Positions 41,324 to 50,900 of a stretch of 64,000 bases of DNA are shown here, one piece after another. Source of the stretch: Azotimanducus sp965199815 (GTDB lineage: Bacteria; Pseudomonadota; Gammaproteobacteria; Pseudomonadales; Azotimanducaceae); assembly GCA_965199815.1 (NCBI GenBank), contig CBDATE010000028.1:124001-188000 (forward strand), in the 5' to 3' direction. A program made the translations under genes and the position numbers. The notes below the pieces were generated by a model that worked only from the letters and a program-made list of their open reading frames with translations, searched no databases and had not been told where the DNA came from. The stretch's first letter is position 1. Each line of letters starts with the position of its first letter.

Positions 41324-41424
41324 CGTGGGTGTCCTTGACGTCGTTGTTGTGCGTTGTTGTGGGTGTCCTTGACGTTATGTTTTGTTGTGCTTCCTTGACG
41401 TTGTGGGTGTCCTTGACGTTGTTT
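41324..41424 (+). repeat. GTGGGTGTCCTTGACGTT direct repeats
   Basis: GGGTGTCCTTGACGT occurs at about 41326, 41360 and 41404, and a variant CTTCCTTGACGTTG at about 41390. The spacer is TTGT-rich. Two further copies stand at 44880-44915 before the adhesin gene. They lie just upstream of the DUF2235 gene. The rest of 41116-41461 has no gene. Confidence 0.8.
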
Positions 41425-41461
41425 TGATGTCTGGTCATGATGCAGCAAGGATTCAAATTTC

Positions 41462-42664
41462 ATGTCGAGCACTGAAACACCCAAGACTCTTGTTTTCAAC
41501 TTTGATGGCACTGGAAACGAACCGAGTGATGCCGATCATTTCACCGAAGACGAGAGCATCAGCAATGTGCTCAAGCTGCATATCCTTCTCGGGGGCGCTC
41601 TGTGTGGCGGTCGCTCGGATACCACAACGCCTGGCGGACAGCCACAGTACAACTTCTATTATTCCGGTATAGGGACAGACACCCCGGGAGCCATCGAAAA
41701 GACCGATACCCGCGACTGGTTCCCGACGCGAATCGCGCGCTCCGTTCGCAAGTCCGTCAACATGGTCTTTGCACCCAAGTGGGGTGATGCCAGACGAATC
41801 CTTGCTGACGCGCGGGAAGACCTGCAACGCAGCGATTACAGGGAGGGCGACCGGGTGCTCGTCTTCGGGTTCAGCCGAGGCGCTGCTCTGGCACGGAAGT
41901 TCGTGAGTCAGGTGCTGTCCGCCGGAGAATGCCGACACATCGCATTTCTCGGCGTCTTTGACACAGTCGCGGCGTTCAATGGCATACAGACGAAAGGCGA
42001 GACCCTGAGCACCGATGTGGTGTTCGAGGATGGTTCACTGGACTCCGGAGTGAAGCGCGCCGTGCATCTTCTCGCCCTTGATGAAACGCGCGACCCTTTC
42101 AGGCCCATGCAAATCAACAAGGATATCGAACAGCCGGAGCGCATACTCGAAGTCTGGTTCCCCGGCGTACACAGTGATGTTGGTGGCGGATATTGGCGCG
42201 ATGGACTATCAGACCTCGCAATGGAGTTCATGATTGCGGAATGCCGGAAATCACTTGGCGAGCAGGTGAGGATATGTCCGGGCGACCATGCTTCGGTACA
42301 GGCGCTGCTGGACGACAAAAGCGTCGAGGGGCATGACTTGTGTGTTGATGACCTCTTTATCCACCCCATGGTGCACGGTACGCTTCATGTGCACTCCGGT
42401 TTCAGAAGGCGCGCCATGCAGGAAACGCCGCGCCATCCCTGTGTGCACATCAATGATGCTGTGAGCCGGAATGCGGACGACCTGCCTGTCCTGCATCACA
42501 GCGTTGCCGAGAGGTTCAGGCAAGTTTCGGGGTACAGGCCGCATGCGCTGCGCAACCTGAAGTTCCGACTGCTGCTGGCGAACGGCGAGATTATGCAGGA
42601 GCCTGTTTGTGGCATCGGCGGCCTCCTCAGGGTAGATACTGGCGGACGCGGGCTACTGCGCTGA
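41462..42664 (+). CDS. DUF2235 alpha/beta hydrolase (Tle1-like lipase fold)
   Basis: A 400-residue DUF2235 protein. The start TLVFNFDGTGNEPSD is the family N-terminus; the nucleophile Ser sits in VLVFGFSRGAALARKF, an Asp in FLGVFDTVAAF, and a His in WFPGVHSDVGGGY. DUF2235 includes type VI secretion phospholipase effectors (Tle1) and stand-alone proteins. No VgrG, PAAR or immunity gene is beside it, so an effector role is not supported by context. ATG 41462 follows the repeat-rich gap. Confidence 0.83.
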   Translation: MSSTETPKTLVFNFDGTGNEPSDADHFTEDESISNVLKLHILLGGALCGGRSDTTTPGGQPQYNFYYSGIGTDTPGAIEKTDTRDWFPTRIARSVRKSVNMVFAPKWGDARRILADAREDLQRSDYREGDRVLVFGFSRGAALARKFVSQVLSAGECRHIAFLGVFDTVAAFNGIQTKGETLSTDVVFEDGSLDSGVKRAVHLLALDETRDPFRPMQINKDIEQPERILEVWFPGVHSDVGGGYWRDGLSDLAMEFMIAECRKSLGEQVRICPGDHASVQALLDDKSVEGHDLCVDDLFIHPMVHGTLHVHSGFRRRAMQETPRHPCVHINDAVSRNADDLPVLHHSVAERFRQVSGYRPHALRNLKFRLLLANGEIMQEPVCGIGGLLRVDTGGRGLLR

Positions 42665-42791
42665 GTCGGAGTTGGAGAAGCCTGAGGCACCTTTTTGCCT
42701 GAAGACCCGATTTTTTTCGCAAGTATCAGGTTTTGAGACCGGAGCCGTCGTATCCTGCCCCCCTGAATCATCACGATGCTGATCCGTCGCC

Positions 42792-43106
42792 ATGTCCCGG
42801 TCTCTCCTGAAAGAATCCGCCGTGTGCAAGGCCATAGACGACCTGTCGGCTCATCTGGGCCGGATTACCAACGGATACAGCACAGACTGTCATGTATGCA
42901 CCGAGCGAGCCAAAACGATGAGACAGAACGCGCAACTACAGGGGCTCAAGCCGGATTATGTGCTGTACGAACCCGACACCGACAGGCCAGTCGCCGTCAT
43001 CAAGGGCAAGTGGCGCAGCCACAATCTCGACAGGGCGGTGCAGTACGCGGCCCAAGCACTAAACGATTACTTATGCAAAGCTGACGGACCAATTCTGAAA
43101 AGATAA
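42792..43106 (+). pseudogene. Truncated N-terminal nuclease-like domain of a restriction enzyme
   Basis: A 104-residue ORF. KAIDDLSAHLGRI, TERAKTMRQNAQLQGLKPDYVLYE and PVAVIKGKWRSHNLDRAVQYAA match the start of large restriction/methylase polypeptides whose usual motif here is D...(E)AK in a PD-(D/E)XK fold; in this copy the Glu position reads Lys (IKGK). After QYAA the sequence diverges and stops. I read it as the stump of a larger gene. It ends 5 bp before the methyltransferase. Confidence 0.55.
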
Positions 43107-43111
43107 AACCG

Positions 43112-43912
43112 ATGAACAAATTTATCACGGGTGACGCGGCCCAATATCTCAAATCAGTCGGGGCGGAATTTGTGGACCTGACCGTCACAAGCCCGCCATA
43201 CGATAATCTGCGCGATTACAACGGGTACAAATTCGATGCCAAATCCATGCTCTTATCGATATTGAAAGCCACAAAGCCAGGCGGGGTTTGTGTGTGGATA
43301 GTCGGAGAGAGAATAAATGGGGGGCGTAGCCTGTCCAGTTTCGAGCATGCCCTTATAGGGCGAGATGTCGGATGGACGGTGCATGATGTCATGATATATC
43401 AAAAGAAGAACACGCCATTTATGCGCAGCAACGCATACACAAACTGTTACGAATTGATGCTGGTATTCTCGAAGGGAAAACCCAAAACATTCAATCGACT
43501 TACCGAACCGACGAAAAGAAACGGTTGGGAAACGGCTGTTTATGGCAAGGGTACAGACGGCGACAATTCAAAACGCAGGGCTGTCGAATTGAAGAAGCAG
43601 AAGACTCGCATAAATATATGGCAATACGCGGTGGGGTTGGGAGGGACTACATCTGACAAGGTTGCCTTTCAGCATCCGGCTGTATTCCCCGAGAACCTGG
43701 CACGAGATCACATCCTGTCCTGGTCCAATCCTGGCGATCTTGTTTTGGACCCTATGTGCGGAAGTGGAACAACCTGCAAAATGGCGCAAGCCACAAGAAG
43801 GAATTGGATTGGGATCGACATTTCGGAAGAATACATTCGCATCGCCAAACGGAGGTTAGCGAGCGTGGCCTTGGAACTGGAACTGGAACTGGAAGGTGGT
43901 ACCGTGCCGTGA
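43112..43912 (+). CDS. Site-specific DNA methyltransferase, beta-class (N4-C or N6-A)
   Basis: A 266-residue amino-methyltransferase. The catalytic motif IV is TSPPYDNLRDYNGY near residue 30 and the SAM motif I is LDPMCGSGTTCKMA near 215, so the order is that of the beta class. DHILSWSNPGDLVLDPM and WIGIDISEEYIRIAKRR are typical. The end has three GGAACT repeats (ELELELE). The TGA overlaps the GTG of the HNH gene, so the two formed a restriction-modification pair. The methylated base and site cannot be read. Confidence 0.87.
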   Translation: MNKFITGDAAQYLKSVGAEFVDLTVTSPPYDNLRDYNGYKFDAKSMLLSILKATKPGGVCVWIVGERINGGRSLSSFEHALIGRDVGWTVHDVMIYQKKNTPFMRSNAYTNCYELMLVFSKGKPKTFNRLTEPTKRNGWETAVYGKGTDGDNSKRRAVELKKQKTRINIWQYAVGLGGTTSDKVAFQHPAVFPENLARDHILSWSNPGDLVLDPMCGSGTTCKMAQATRRNWIGIDISEEYIRIAKRRLASVALELELELEGGTVP

Positions 43913-44245
43913 ACGGTGCTCCTGAATGGGTGGTTGTCCCTGGTGGTCGTTTAGCGATGGTGTGCAGGAGAACCAAACGCGGTGTAGAGGTTGATTTCCC
44001 ATTTGGTGGAAGGACTCGAGTGTTGCCATCTGAATCTGTAAAACCGTTTAATCCAAAAGACTATCCGGTCCAGATGAGCGCGTCACGACGAAGGGAAATG
44101 AAGCAGCGTGGAGAGACCCCGCGCGATGAGATCGAGAAGGTCTGCAATCAATGCTTCACCCTCAAGCCTGTAACGGCTTTTGCAGCCAATCAGACACGGA
44201 GAGACGGCTCCACTATTTACCGCCCAACCTGTCTGATTTGCCGGT

Positions 44246-44286
44246 CTGCGCGCGCAGGGAGCGGAGCGACCGGAGCGCGCAGCGGG
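44246..44286. repeat. 41-bp GC palindrome inserted in the HNH gene
   Basis: CTGCGCGCGCAGGGAGCGGA...CGCAGCGGG is identical, in complement, to 13190-13230 next to the IS3 element. The protein frame on either side (CLICRS and IDGVRNHE) shows it is an insertion into a once-continuous gene. Confidence 0.85.
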
Positions 44287-44380
44287 TATTGACGGGGTGC
44301 GCAATCACGAAACACGCTGGGATGGGTCAAAACCTGTCCGCCCTGATTGCGGCGCATTCTGGCAGTGTCCTATCTGTAAG

Positions 44381-44606
44381 GGAAACTCTGAATAACAGAG
44401 TTTCCCGTGCGGCACACGGATGTGCCGCCAGATTCAGTGCCGTAAGGCATTGAATCTGCGAGCAAATCAGCACATTTTTGCAGGACAGCAAAAATGCACG
44501 GCGCAGCCGCCCGAAGGGGCGGGCACATGGATGTGCCCGCTGTATCACATTTCTGATTTGCGAATCTGATCAAGTCCACGGATGGACTTGATCAGAACAT
44601 ACTGAG
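44381..44606 (+). mobile_element. Hairpin-chain element inserted in the HNH gene (226 bp)
   Basis: The fullest copy: GAAACTCTG...CAGAGTTTC, GCGGCACA-CGGA-TGTGCCGC, GATTCA...TGAATC, GCAAATCAG, then a complete 71-bp-type unit (TTTTTGCAGGACAGCAAAAA, GGCGCAGCCGCC, GCGGGCACA-TGGA-TGTGCCCGC), then CTGATTTGC and TGATCAAGTCCA-CGGA-TGGACTTGATCA. It separates codons for CPICK and QGIVDV. AAG occurs on both sides, possibly a 3-bp target duplication. No coding capacity, so it must be moved in trans if mobile. Confidence 0.85.
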
Positions 44607-44782
44607 AAGCAAGGGATAGTTGATGTCACAGTCAAACTAACCTTGGACACGGACACCTGACCGGCGATGCGAGAGACTACATTTGCGACAGTTGCAATAC
44701 AGGCTTGGGGAGATTCAGAAATGGGAAGGACTTCCTGCAAAATGCCTTGGACTTCCTGGAACTCTGGGAGCCGAAAGAATAA

Positions 44783-44940
44783 CGCGGGATGCGATAACCT
44801 GTATGCGATTATCCCTTGGGGGAAACTCTGAATATCTGAATAACAGACATCTGGGACTTTAATTAATTGCAGGTGCGGTGGGTGTCCCTGGCGTTAGTGG
44901 GTGTCCCTGACGTTAAAAAGATGTAGAATCCGACCTTGGC
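44783..44940 (+). promoter_or_regulatory. Upstream region of the adhesin gene
   Basis: It contains a diverged first-hairpin remnant (GGGAAACTCTGAATATC, 44816-44850), two GTGGGTGTCCCTGACGTT-type repeats (about 44880 and 44898) and TAGAAT at 44924-44929 with TG before it as a possible -10. The GGGTGTCC repeats fall where a -35 region or activator site would be. No other gene is seen. Confidence 0.4.
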
Positions 44941-44961
44941 TTGTTGAATCGGGAGGCGCGT

Positions 44962-47900
44962 GTGTCGCTCAAGAAAAACCTCCGACTATCGGATGTGTCG
45001 GGATCTTCGGGGTCGTTCAGGCCATTCAGGACTATTCCTGCACACACTTTCCGCAACAGCGCGCACAGCGGGCATAACAGTACGCCCCCCCCCCCCCCCC
45101 CCCCTCTCTCTCAACAGCAGCAGGTGAGTAGCATGTCGCACCTCTCAACCCCCACAGCCAGCCTGAAGAGCGCCAAAGAGACATTCGCTGCCCTGACCCG
45201 CCTCCGGCGCACCCCGCGCGCTCGCCTCCACGTGCTGCTGGCGTTCGTGGCGCTGCCCATCCTGTGTATGGGCCTCCTGCCGACGAGCGCTTCTGCTCAG
45301 AGTCAGCTGGATGATCCGGTCGTGACTGTGCAGCCAACCGCCAGTGGCGAATTGACGGTGCGATGGGATCCTGTGGACGGCGCGGGTCCCGGCGAAGGTT
45401 TCTATGATTTGCGTTACAGAGAAAAGGACACGACGATTAGCTGGTTTCCTACTAACGACGCTGTGACCCAGATCAACCCGGCTACCTCCCCGCAAAAGAT
45501 CACTGGCCTGACCAACGGTAAGACATACGAGGTGCGCGTACATGCCCGGTCAGACACTCAAGGTATCAGTCGAGGCACATCCAATGTCGCCGAGGGTACG
45601 CCGGTGGCAAGTCCCAGGCTGGATCCCCCGGTCTTGATGGAGCTGGATCTGGGCGATGGTGAGGTGACGGCGCGATGGGATGATGTTCCCTTCGCGGATT
45701 TCTATGATGTGTTATACAGACAAAAGAGAACACCGAACACTTGGTTCACAACTACCAACAACGATGAAATCATTCCTGCGATCCGAATTCGCCCGGCTAC
45801 CTCCCCGCAAGTAATCACTGGCCTGACCAACGGTACGACATACGAGGTGCGCGTATCTGCCCGGTCAAACACTCAAGGTATCAGTCGAGGCACATCCAAT
45901 GTCGTCGAGGGTGCGCCGGGCCCACTGCCCACCGCTATCACGAACCTGCAACTGGCACCGAAGGATGGTTCGATTGAAGTGAGCTGGACGGCGGCGACCG
46001 TGGCCCCGAACGGCTACATCATACAGTGGCGCCAGAGAGGGGCTGGCAATCCGCTCTCGCCCATCAACACAGTGGACGGCACCTCCTTCACCATTACCGG
46101 TCTGACCAATGGCCTCCAATATCTGGTGCGGGTGCAGACGCGCAACAGGGCAAATACCGACGTACAAACAGATACGCTAGTCACTGGAATAGACATCCCC
46201 CGAGCCAACACGGCCCCGACGGTCGCCAACCCGATACCTGATCAGTCAGTGGTGGGGGCAACTCTCTCATACACCTTTCCGGCCAACACCTTCAGCGACG
46301 AACAGGACAGTACGCTTACCTATACGGCCTCCAAGGCGGACGACACGGCGCTGCCCTCGTGGCTCACCTTCGATGCCAGTACGCGCACCTTCTCCGGGCC
46401 GGTAGGAGCGGCCGAGGTAGGTACCATAGTCTCGGTGAAGGTGACTGCCAGCGACACCGAGGGCGGGTCAGTGAGCGATGAATTCGACATATCGCTGACC
46501 AAGGGTTCGCTGGCCGCGCCGACGGGTCTGGCGGCGAAGCCGGACAGCCGGACAAGTATTGGCTTCGCGGTCACCTGGACGGCGGTGCCGAACGCTGCGG
46601 GCTACACGGCGACGGCCACGCCGAGTGGTGGTTCGGCAATCGACGGCACGGTGGTCACGACCGGCACGAATCCCGAGGCATTCTTCACCGGATTGACGGC
46701 GGACACCAGCTACGCGATAGCGGTCAAGGCCACCGGCAACATCTACTACAACGACAGCGGCACCGCGTCACTGAACGTGTCCACAACATCGGCATCGGTT
46801 ACGCCCACCAAGGCGAGCAACCTGCAAGTGGTTGCGGCTGACAGGTCGCTCAATGTGAGCTGGACGGCGGCGACCGCAGCCCCGACCGGTTACAGCGTAC
46901 GCTGGCGGCCGACCGGCCCGACAACGCTGACGGAGATTAACACCGTTTTCGGCACTTCGTTCATCATCCCCGACCTCACCCCAGGCATTGGCTATCTGGT
47001 GCGGTTGGAGACGCGCAATTTCGCGAATACCGGGTTGCAAGCGAACACGGAAGTCACCACCACCGCGGTCACGCCGTTCGGGGCAGCCTACACGGCACCG
47101 ACGACGCTGAGCGTGGGTACATCGGTGACGGTGTCACCCGTCGTTGAGTTCGGGAGCGATACGCCCAGCTACGCGGTGACGACGGGCACCCTGCCCCCCG
47201 GGCTGACCCTGAACACTGCCACCGGTGTTATTTCAGGTACGCCGACGACAGTGAGCAGCAGCCCGACGACGGTGACGATAACCGCCACCGCGGGTTCGGG
47301 CTCCACGCAGAAGACATCGACACCGGAAATCACCTTTCCGGTGGTTGACAAGGGCGCACTGGCCGCGCCGTCGGATTTGTTGGAGAAGCCCGGTACGAAC
47401 AGCCGGACTGGCTTCACGATGACCTGGACAGCGGTGCCGAACGCTGCGGGCTACACGGCGACGGCCACGCCGAGTGGTGGTACGGCAATCAACGGCGTGG
47501 TGACCATAACGAACACCGGTCCCGAGGCATCCTTTACCGGATTGACTGGGGGCACTTCCTACTTGGTATCGGTCACGGCCACCGGCGATGACAACTACGC
47601 CAACAGCGCGGCCACATCGCTGACCGTGACCACATCGACATTGGTTGTGCCCACCGAGGCGAGCAATCTGCAAGTGACTGCGGCTGACAGGTCGCTCAGT
47701 GTGAGCTGGACGGCAGCGGATGAAGCCCCGAATGGGTACAGCGTACGCTGGCGTGAGACCGGTCAGGACAAGACATTTTCGGCCATCAACACCGTTGTTG
47801 GCACTTCGTTCATCATCCTCGACCTCACTCCGGGCACCGGCTATCTGGTGCGGTTGGAGACGCGCAATGCCGCGAATGACGATGTGCAATCGGGTACGGC

Positions 47901-50900
47901 AATCACCACCCCTGTGGGTATCACGCCGTTCGGGGTGGCCTACACGGCACCGCCGACGCTGCGCGTGGGTACAGCGGTGACGCCGCTGAATCCTGTTATC
48001 GGTGGCTTCGGGACCGATACGCCCAGCTACGCGGTGACGACAGGCACCCTGCCCGACGGGCTGGGGCTGGACACTGCAACCGGTGTTATCTCGGGAGCAC
48101 CGACGACAGCGAGCATCAGCACGACGACGGTGACGATAACCGCCACCACGGGCTCGGGCTCCACGCAGAAGGTCGCGACATCGGACATCATCTTCCCGGT
48201 GATTGGCAGGAGTACGCTGGCCAATCCGATGGGTCTGGCGGTGAAGTCGAATACGCTCAGCCAGGTTGGCTTCACGATGACCTGGATGGCGGTGGAGAAC
48301 GCTGAGGGCTATGAGGCAACGGCCACGCAGCTGGACAGCAACGGCATAGAGACTGGCACACCAACCGAAGGCACGGTGGACACGACAGGTGCCGCGCCCG
48401 AGGCGTTCTTCAACGGATTGTCGGCGAGTACTACCTACTTGGTAAAGGTGAAGGCCACCGGCAACGCCAACTACAGCGACAGTGCGGCCGCGGAACTGCC
48501 CGTGACCACGTCGGTGTCGGCTGTGCCTACCAAGGTGAGCGGACTGCAAGTGGCTGCGGCCGACAGGTCGCTCAGCGTGAGCTGGACGGCGGCGACCGTG
48601 GCCCCGAATGGGTACAGCGTACGCTGGCGGCCGACCGGCCAAGGCACAACGCTGACGGAGGCCAACACCGTTCTCGGCACTTCGTTCATCATCCCCGACC
48701 TCACCCCGGGGACCACCTATCTGGTGCGGGTGGAGACGCGCAATGTCGCGAATACCGGTGTGCAAGAGAATACGGATGTCAACTTCTCAACGGGTGCCGC
48801 GCCGTTCGGGGTGACCTACACGGCACCGGCGACGCTGAACGTGGGTGCATCGGTGACGGTGAGCCCCGTCCGTGGTGGTTTCGGGAGCGATACGCCCAGC
48901 TACAAGGTGACGACAGGCACCCTGCCCCCCGGGCTGACACTGAACACTGCCAGCGGTGTTATTTCAGGCGCACCGACGGCAGTGAGCAGCAGCCCGACGA
49001 CGGTGACGATAACCGCCACCGCGGGCTCGGGTTCCACGCAGAAGGTATCGACACCGGACATCACCTTTCCGGCGGTTGGCAAGGGCGTACTGCCAGCGCC
49101 GCCGAATTTGTCAGTGAAGTCGGATACGACCAGCCGGACTGGTTTCACGGTGACCTGGACGGCGGACGCGCTCGCGTCGGGTTACACGGCGACGGCCACA
49201 CAGCTGGACAGCAACGACTCGCCGGTTGGCACACCAATCGACGGCACAGTGACCGAACCGAGCACCGGTCCGGAGGCATCCTTCACCGGATTGACAGCGG
49301 GCACCACCTACAGGGTATCGGTCACGGCCCTCGGCAACGCCAACTACCTGAACAGTCCGGCCGCAACACTGAGCGTGACCACACAGGCACCGCCTGTGCC
49401 CACCAGAGCGAGCAACCTGCAAGTGGTTCCGGCCGACAGGTCGCTCAGCGTGAGCTGGACGGCAGCGACTGAAGCCCCGAATGGGTACAGCGTACGCTGG
49501 CGGGTGGACGAAGTGGGCACGACGCTGTCGCCCATCGAGATCGTTACCACCACTACCTTCACCAACATCTCCAACCTCATCCCGGGCACCGCCTATGTGG
49601 TGCAGGTAGATACGCGCAATATTGCGAATACCGGTGTGCAAGAGAATACGGAAGTCACCTCCACGGGTGTCGAGCCGTTCGGGGCCATCTACACGGCACC
49701 GACGAAGCTGAGTATGGATACATCGGTGACGGTGACACCCGTCTCTGGTGGTTTCGGGAGCGATGCGCCCAGCTACGCGGTGACGACGGGCACCCTGCCC
49801 CCCGGGCTGAATCTGAACGCTGCTACCGGTGTTATTTCAGGCGCACCGACGACATTGAATAGCAGTACAACGACGGTGACGATAACCGTCACCGCGGGCT
49901 CGGGCTCCACGCAGAAGACATCGATAGTAAACCTCACCTTCCCTGCGGTGGTTGTGGGGAACGCGATGCCGGTGATTACGGACATCGCCGACCAAACCGC
50001 CACCTTTGGCACGGATCTCGAGGTGGATGTGGATGCCGCCGATACGGATACAGGCGACACGCTGCAATACAAGGCGGAGTCCAGCGATGCGACAGTGGCG
50101 ACCGTGACTCCGACCACGCTGACGAACCTCGCTGCCAATAGCAAGGTAACTGTGACACCGGTGGCTGCAGGCACGGCGACCATCACCGTGACGGTGAGCG
50201 ATGGCGCGGCGATGCCGACGGATACCTTCATGGTGACGGTATCGCGGGCGCAGCTGGGCACACCGGTGGTGACGCTGGTGGCGGGTGATGGGCAATTGAC
50301 ACCGAATTGGGCGGCGGTGGCGGGTGCGTCAAGCTACGATTTGCAATGGAAACGCTCCAGCGTCACGTCCTGGAGCGCAACATCGGGTGTGACGACGGTG
50401 GAATCGACCACTTCGGGCACAGCGATTACCGGCCTGACCAATGGCGAGGCGTATGATGTGCGCGTACGCGCCAACGCCGCTTCGAGTTCCACCACCTACA
50501 CAGACGGTGACTGGTCGAGTGGTACGCAGGGTACGCCCAATCGTACCTTGAGCATGCGTCTGCGGGAGAAGTCAGCCACTAACGTAGTGTTCGATGATGG
50601 CGGTCGACCGACTGGGGATGCCGCGTGGGAAGATGCACGCACAGTCGAATTCGATGTCACCCTGTCCTCCGCCATCAGTGCCGGGGATGCGGCGGTGACC
50701 GTGGACTACGCCACTTCTGACATCCCCGATACTGATCCGGCAATTAACCTGGTGCGGGAAATATATCCCGCCGTCGCCGGCCAGGATTACACCGCTGTCT
50801 CGGGCACCCTGACGTTCGCGGCGGGCGACACCACCAAGGTCATCACGGTGCGGATCCCTGATGACACGACGTATGAGCCGCGGCAGCAGGTCTTCCGCAT

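Larger units (their letters stand above)
43909..44782 (+). pseudogene. HNH/endonuclease VII-like restriction nuclease broken by two hairpin insertions
   Basis: It starts at a GTG overlapping the methyltransferase stop. The first part runs VNGAPEWVVVPGGRLAM to KVCNQCFTLKPVTAF and RPTCLICRS. A 41-bp palindromic insert follows, then IDGVRNHETRW to FWQCPICK. A 226-bp hairpin element comes next, then KQGIVDVTVKLTLD, a small frameshift in the H-D-H region, and GDARDYICDSCNTGLGRF to a stop at 44782. CxxC pairs and the ICDSCNTGLGRF end identify the zinc-bound HNH (endonuclease VII) fold. The nuclease is dead while its methyltransferase remains. Confidence 0.8.

Noticed and set aside
41462..42664. Type VI secretion effector locus
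   Set aside because: DUF2235 alone is not enough; no VgrG, PAAR, Hcp, adaptor or immunity gene is adjacent.
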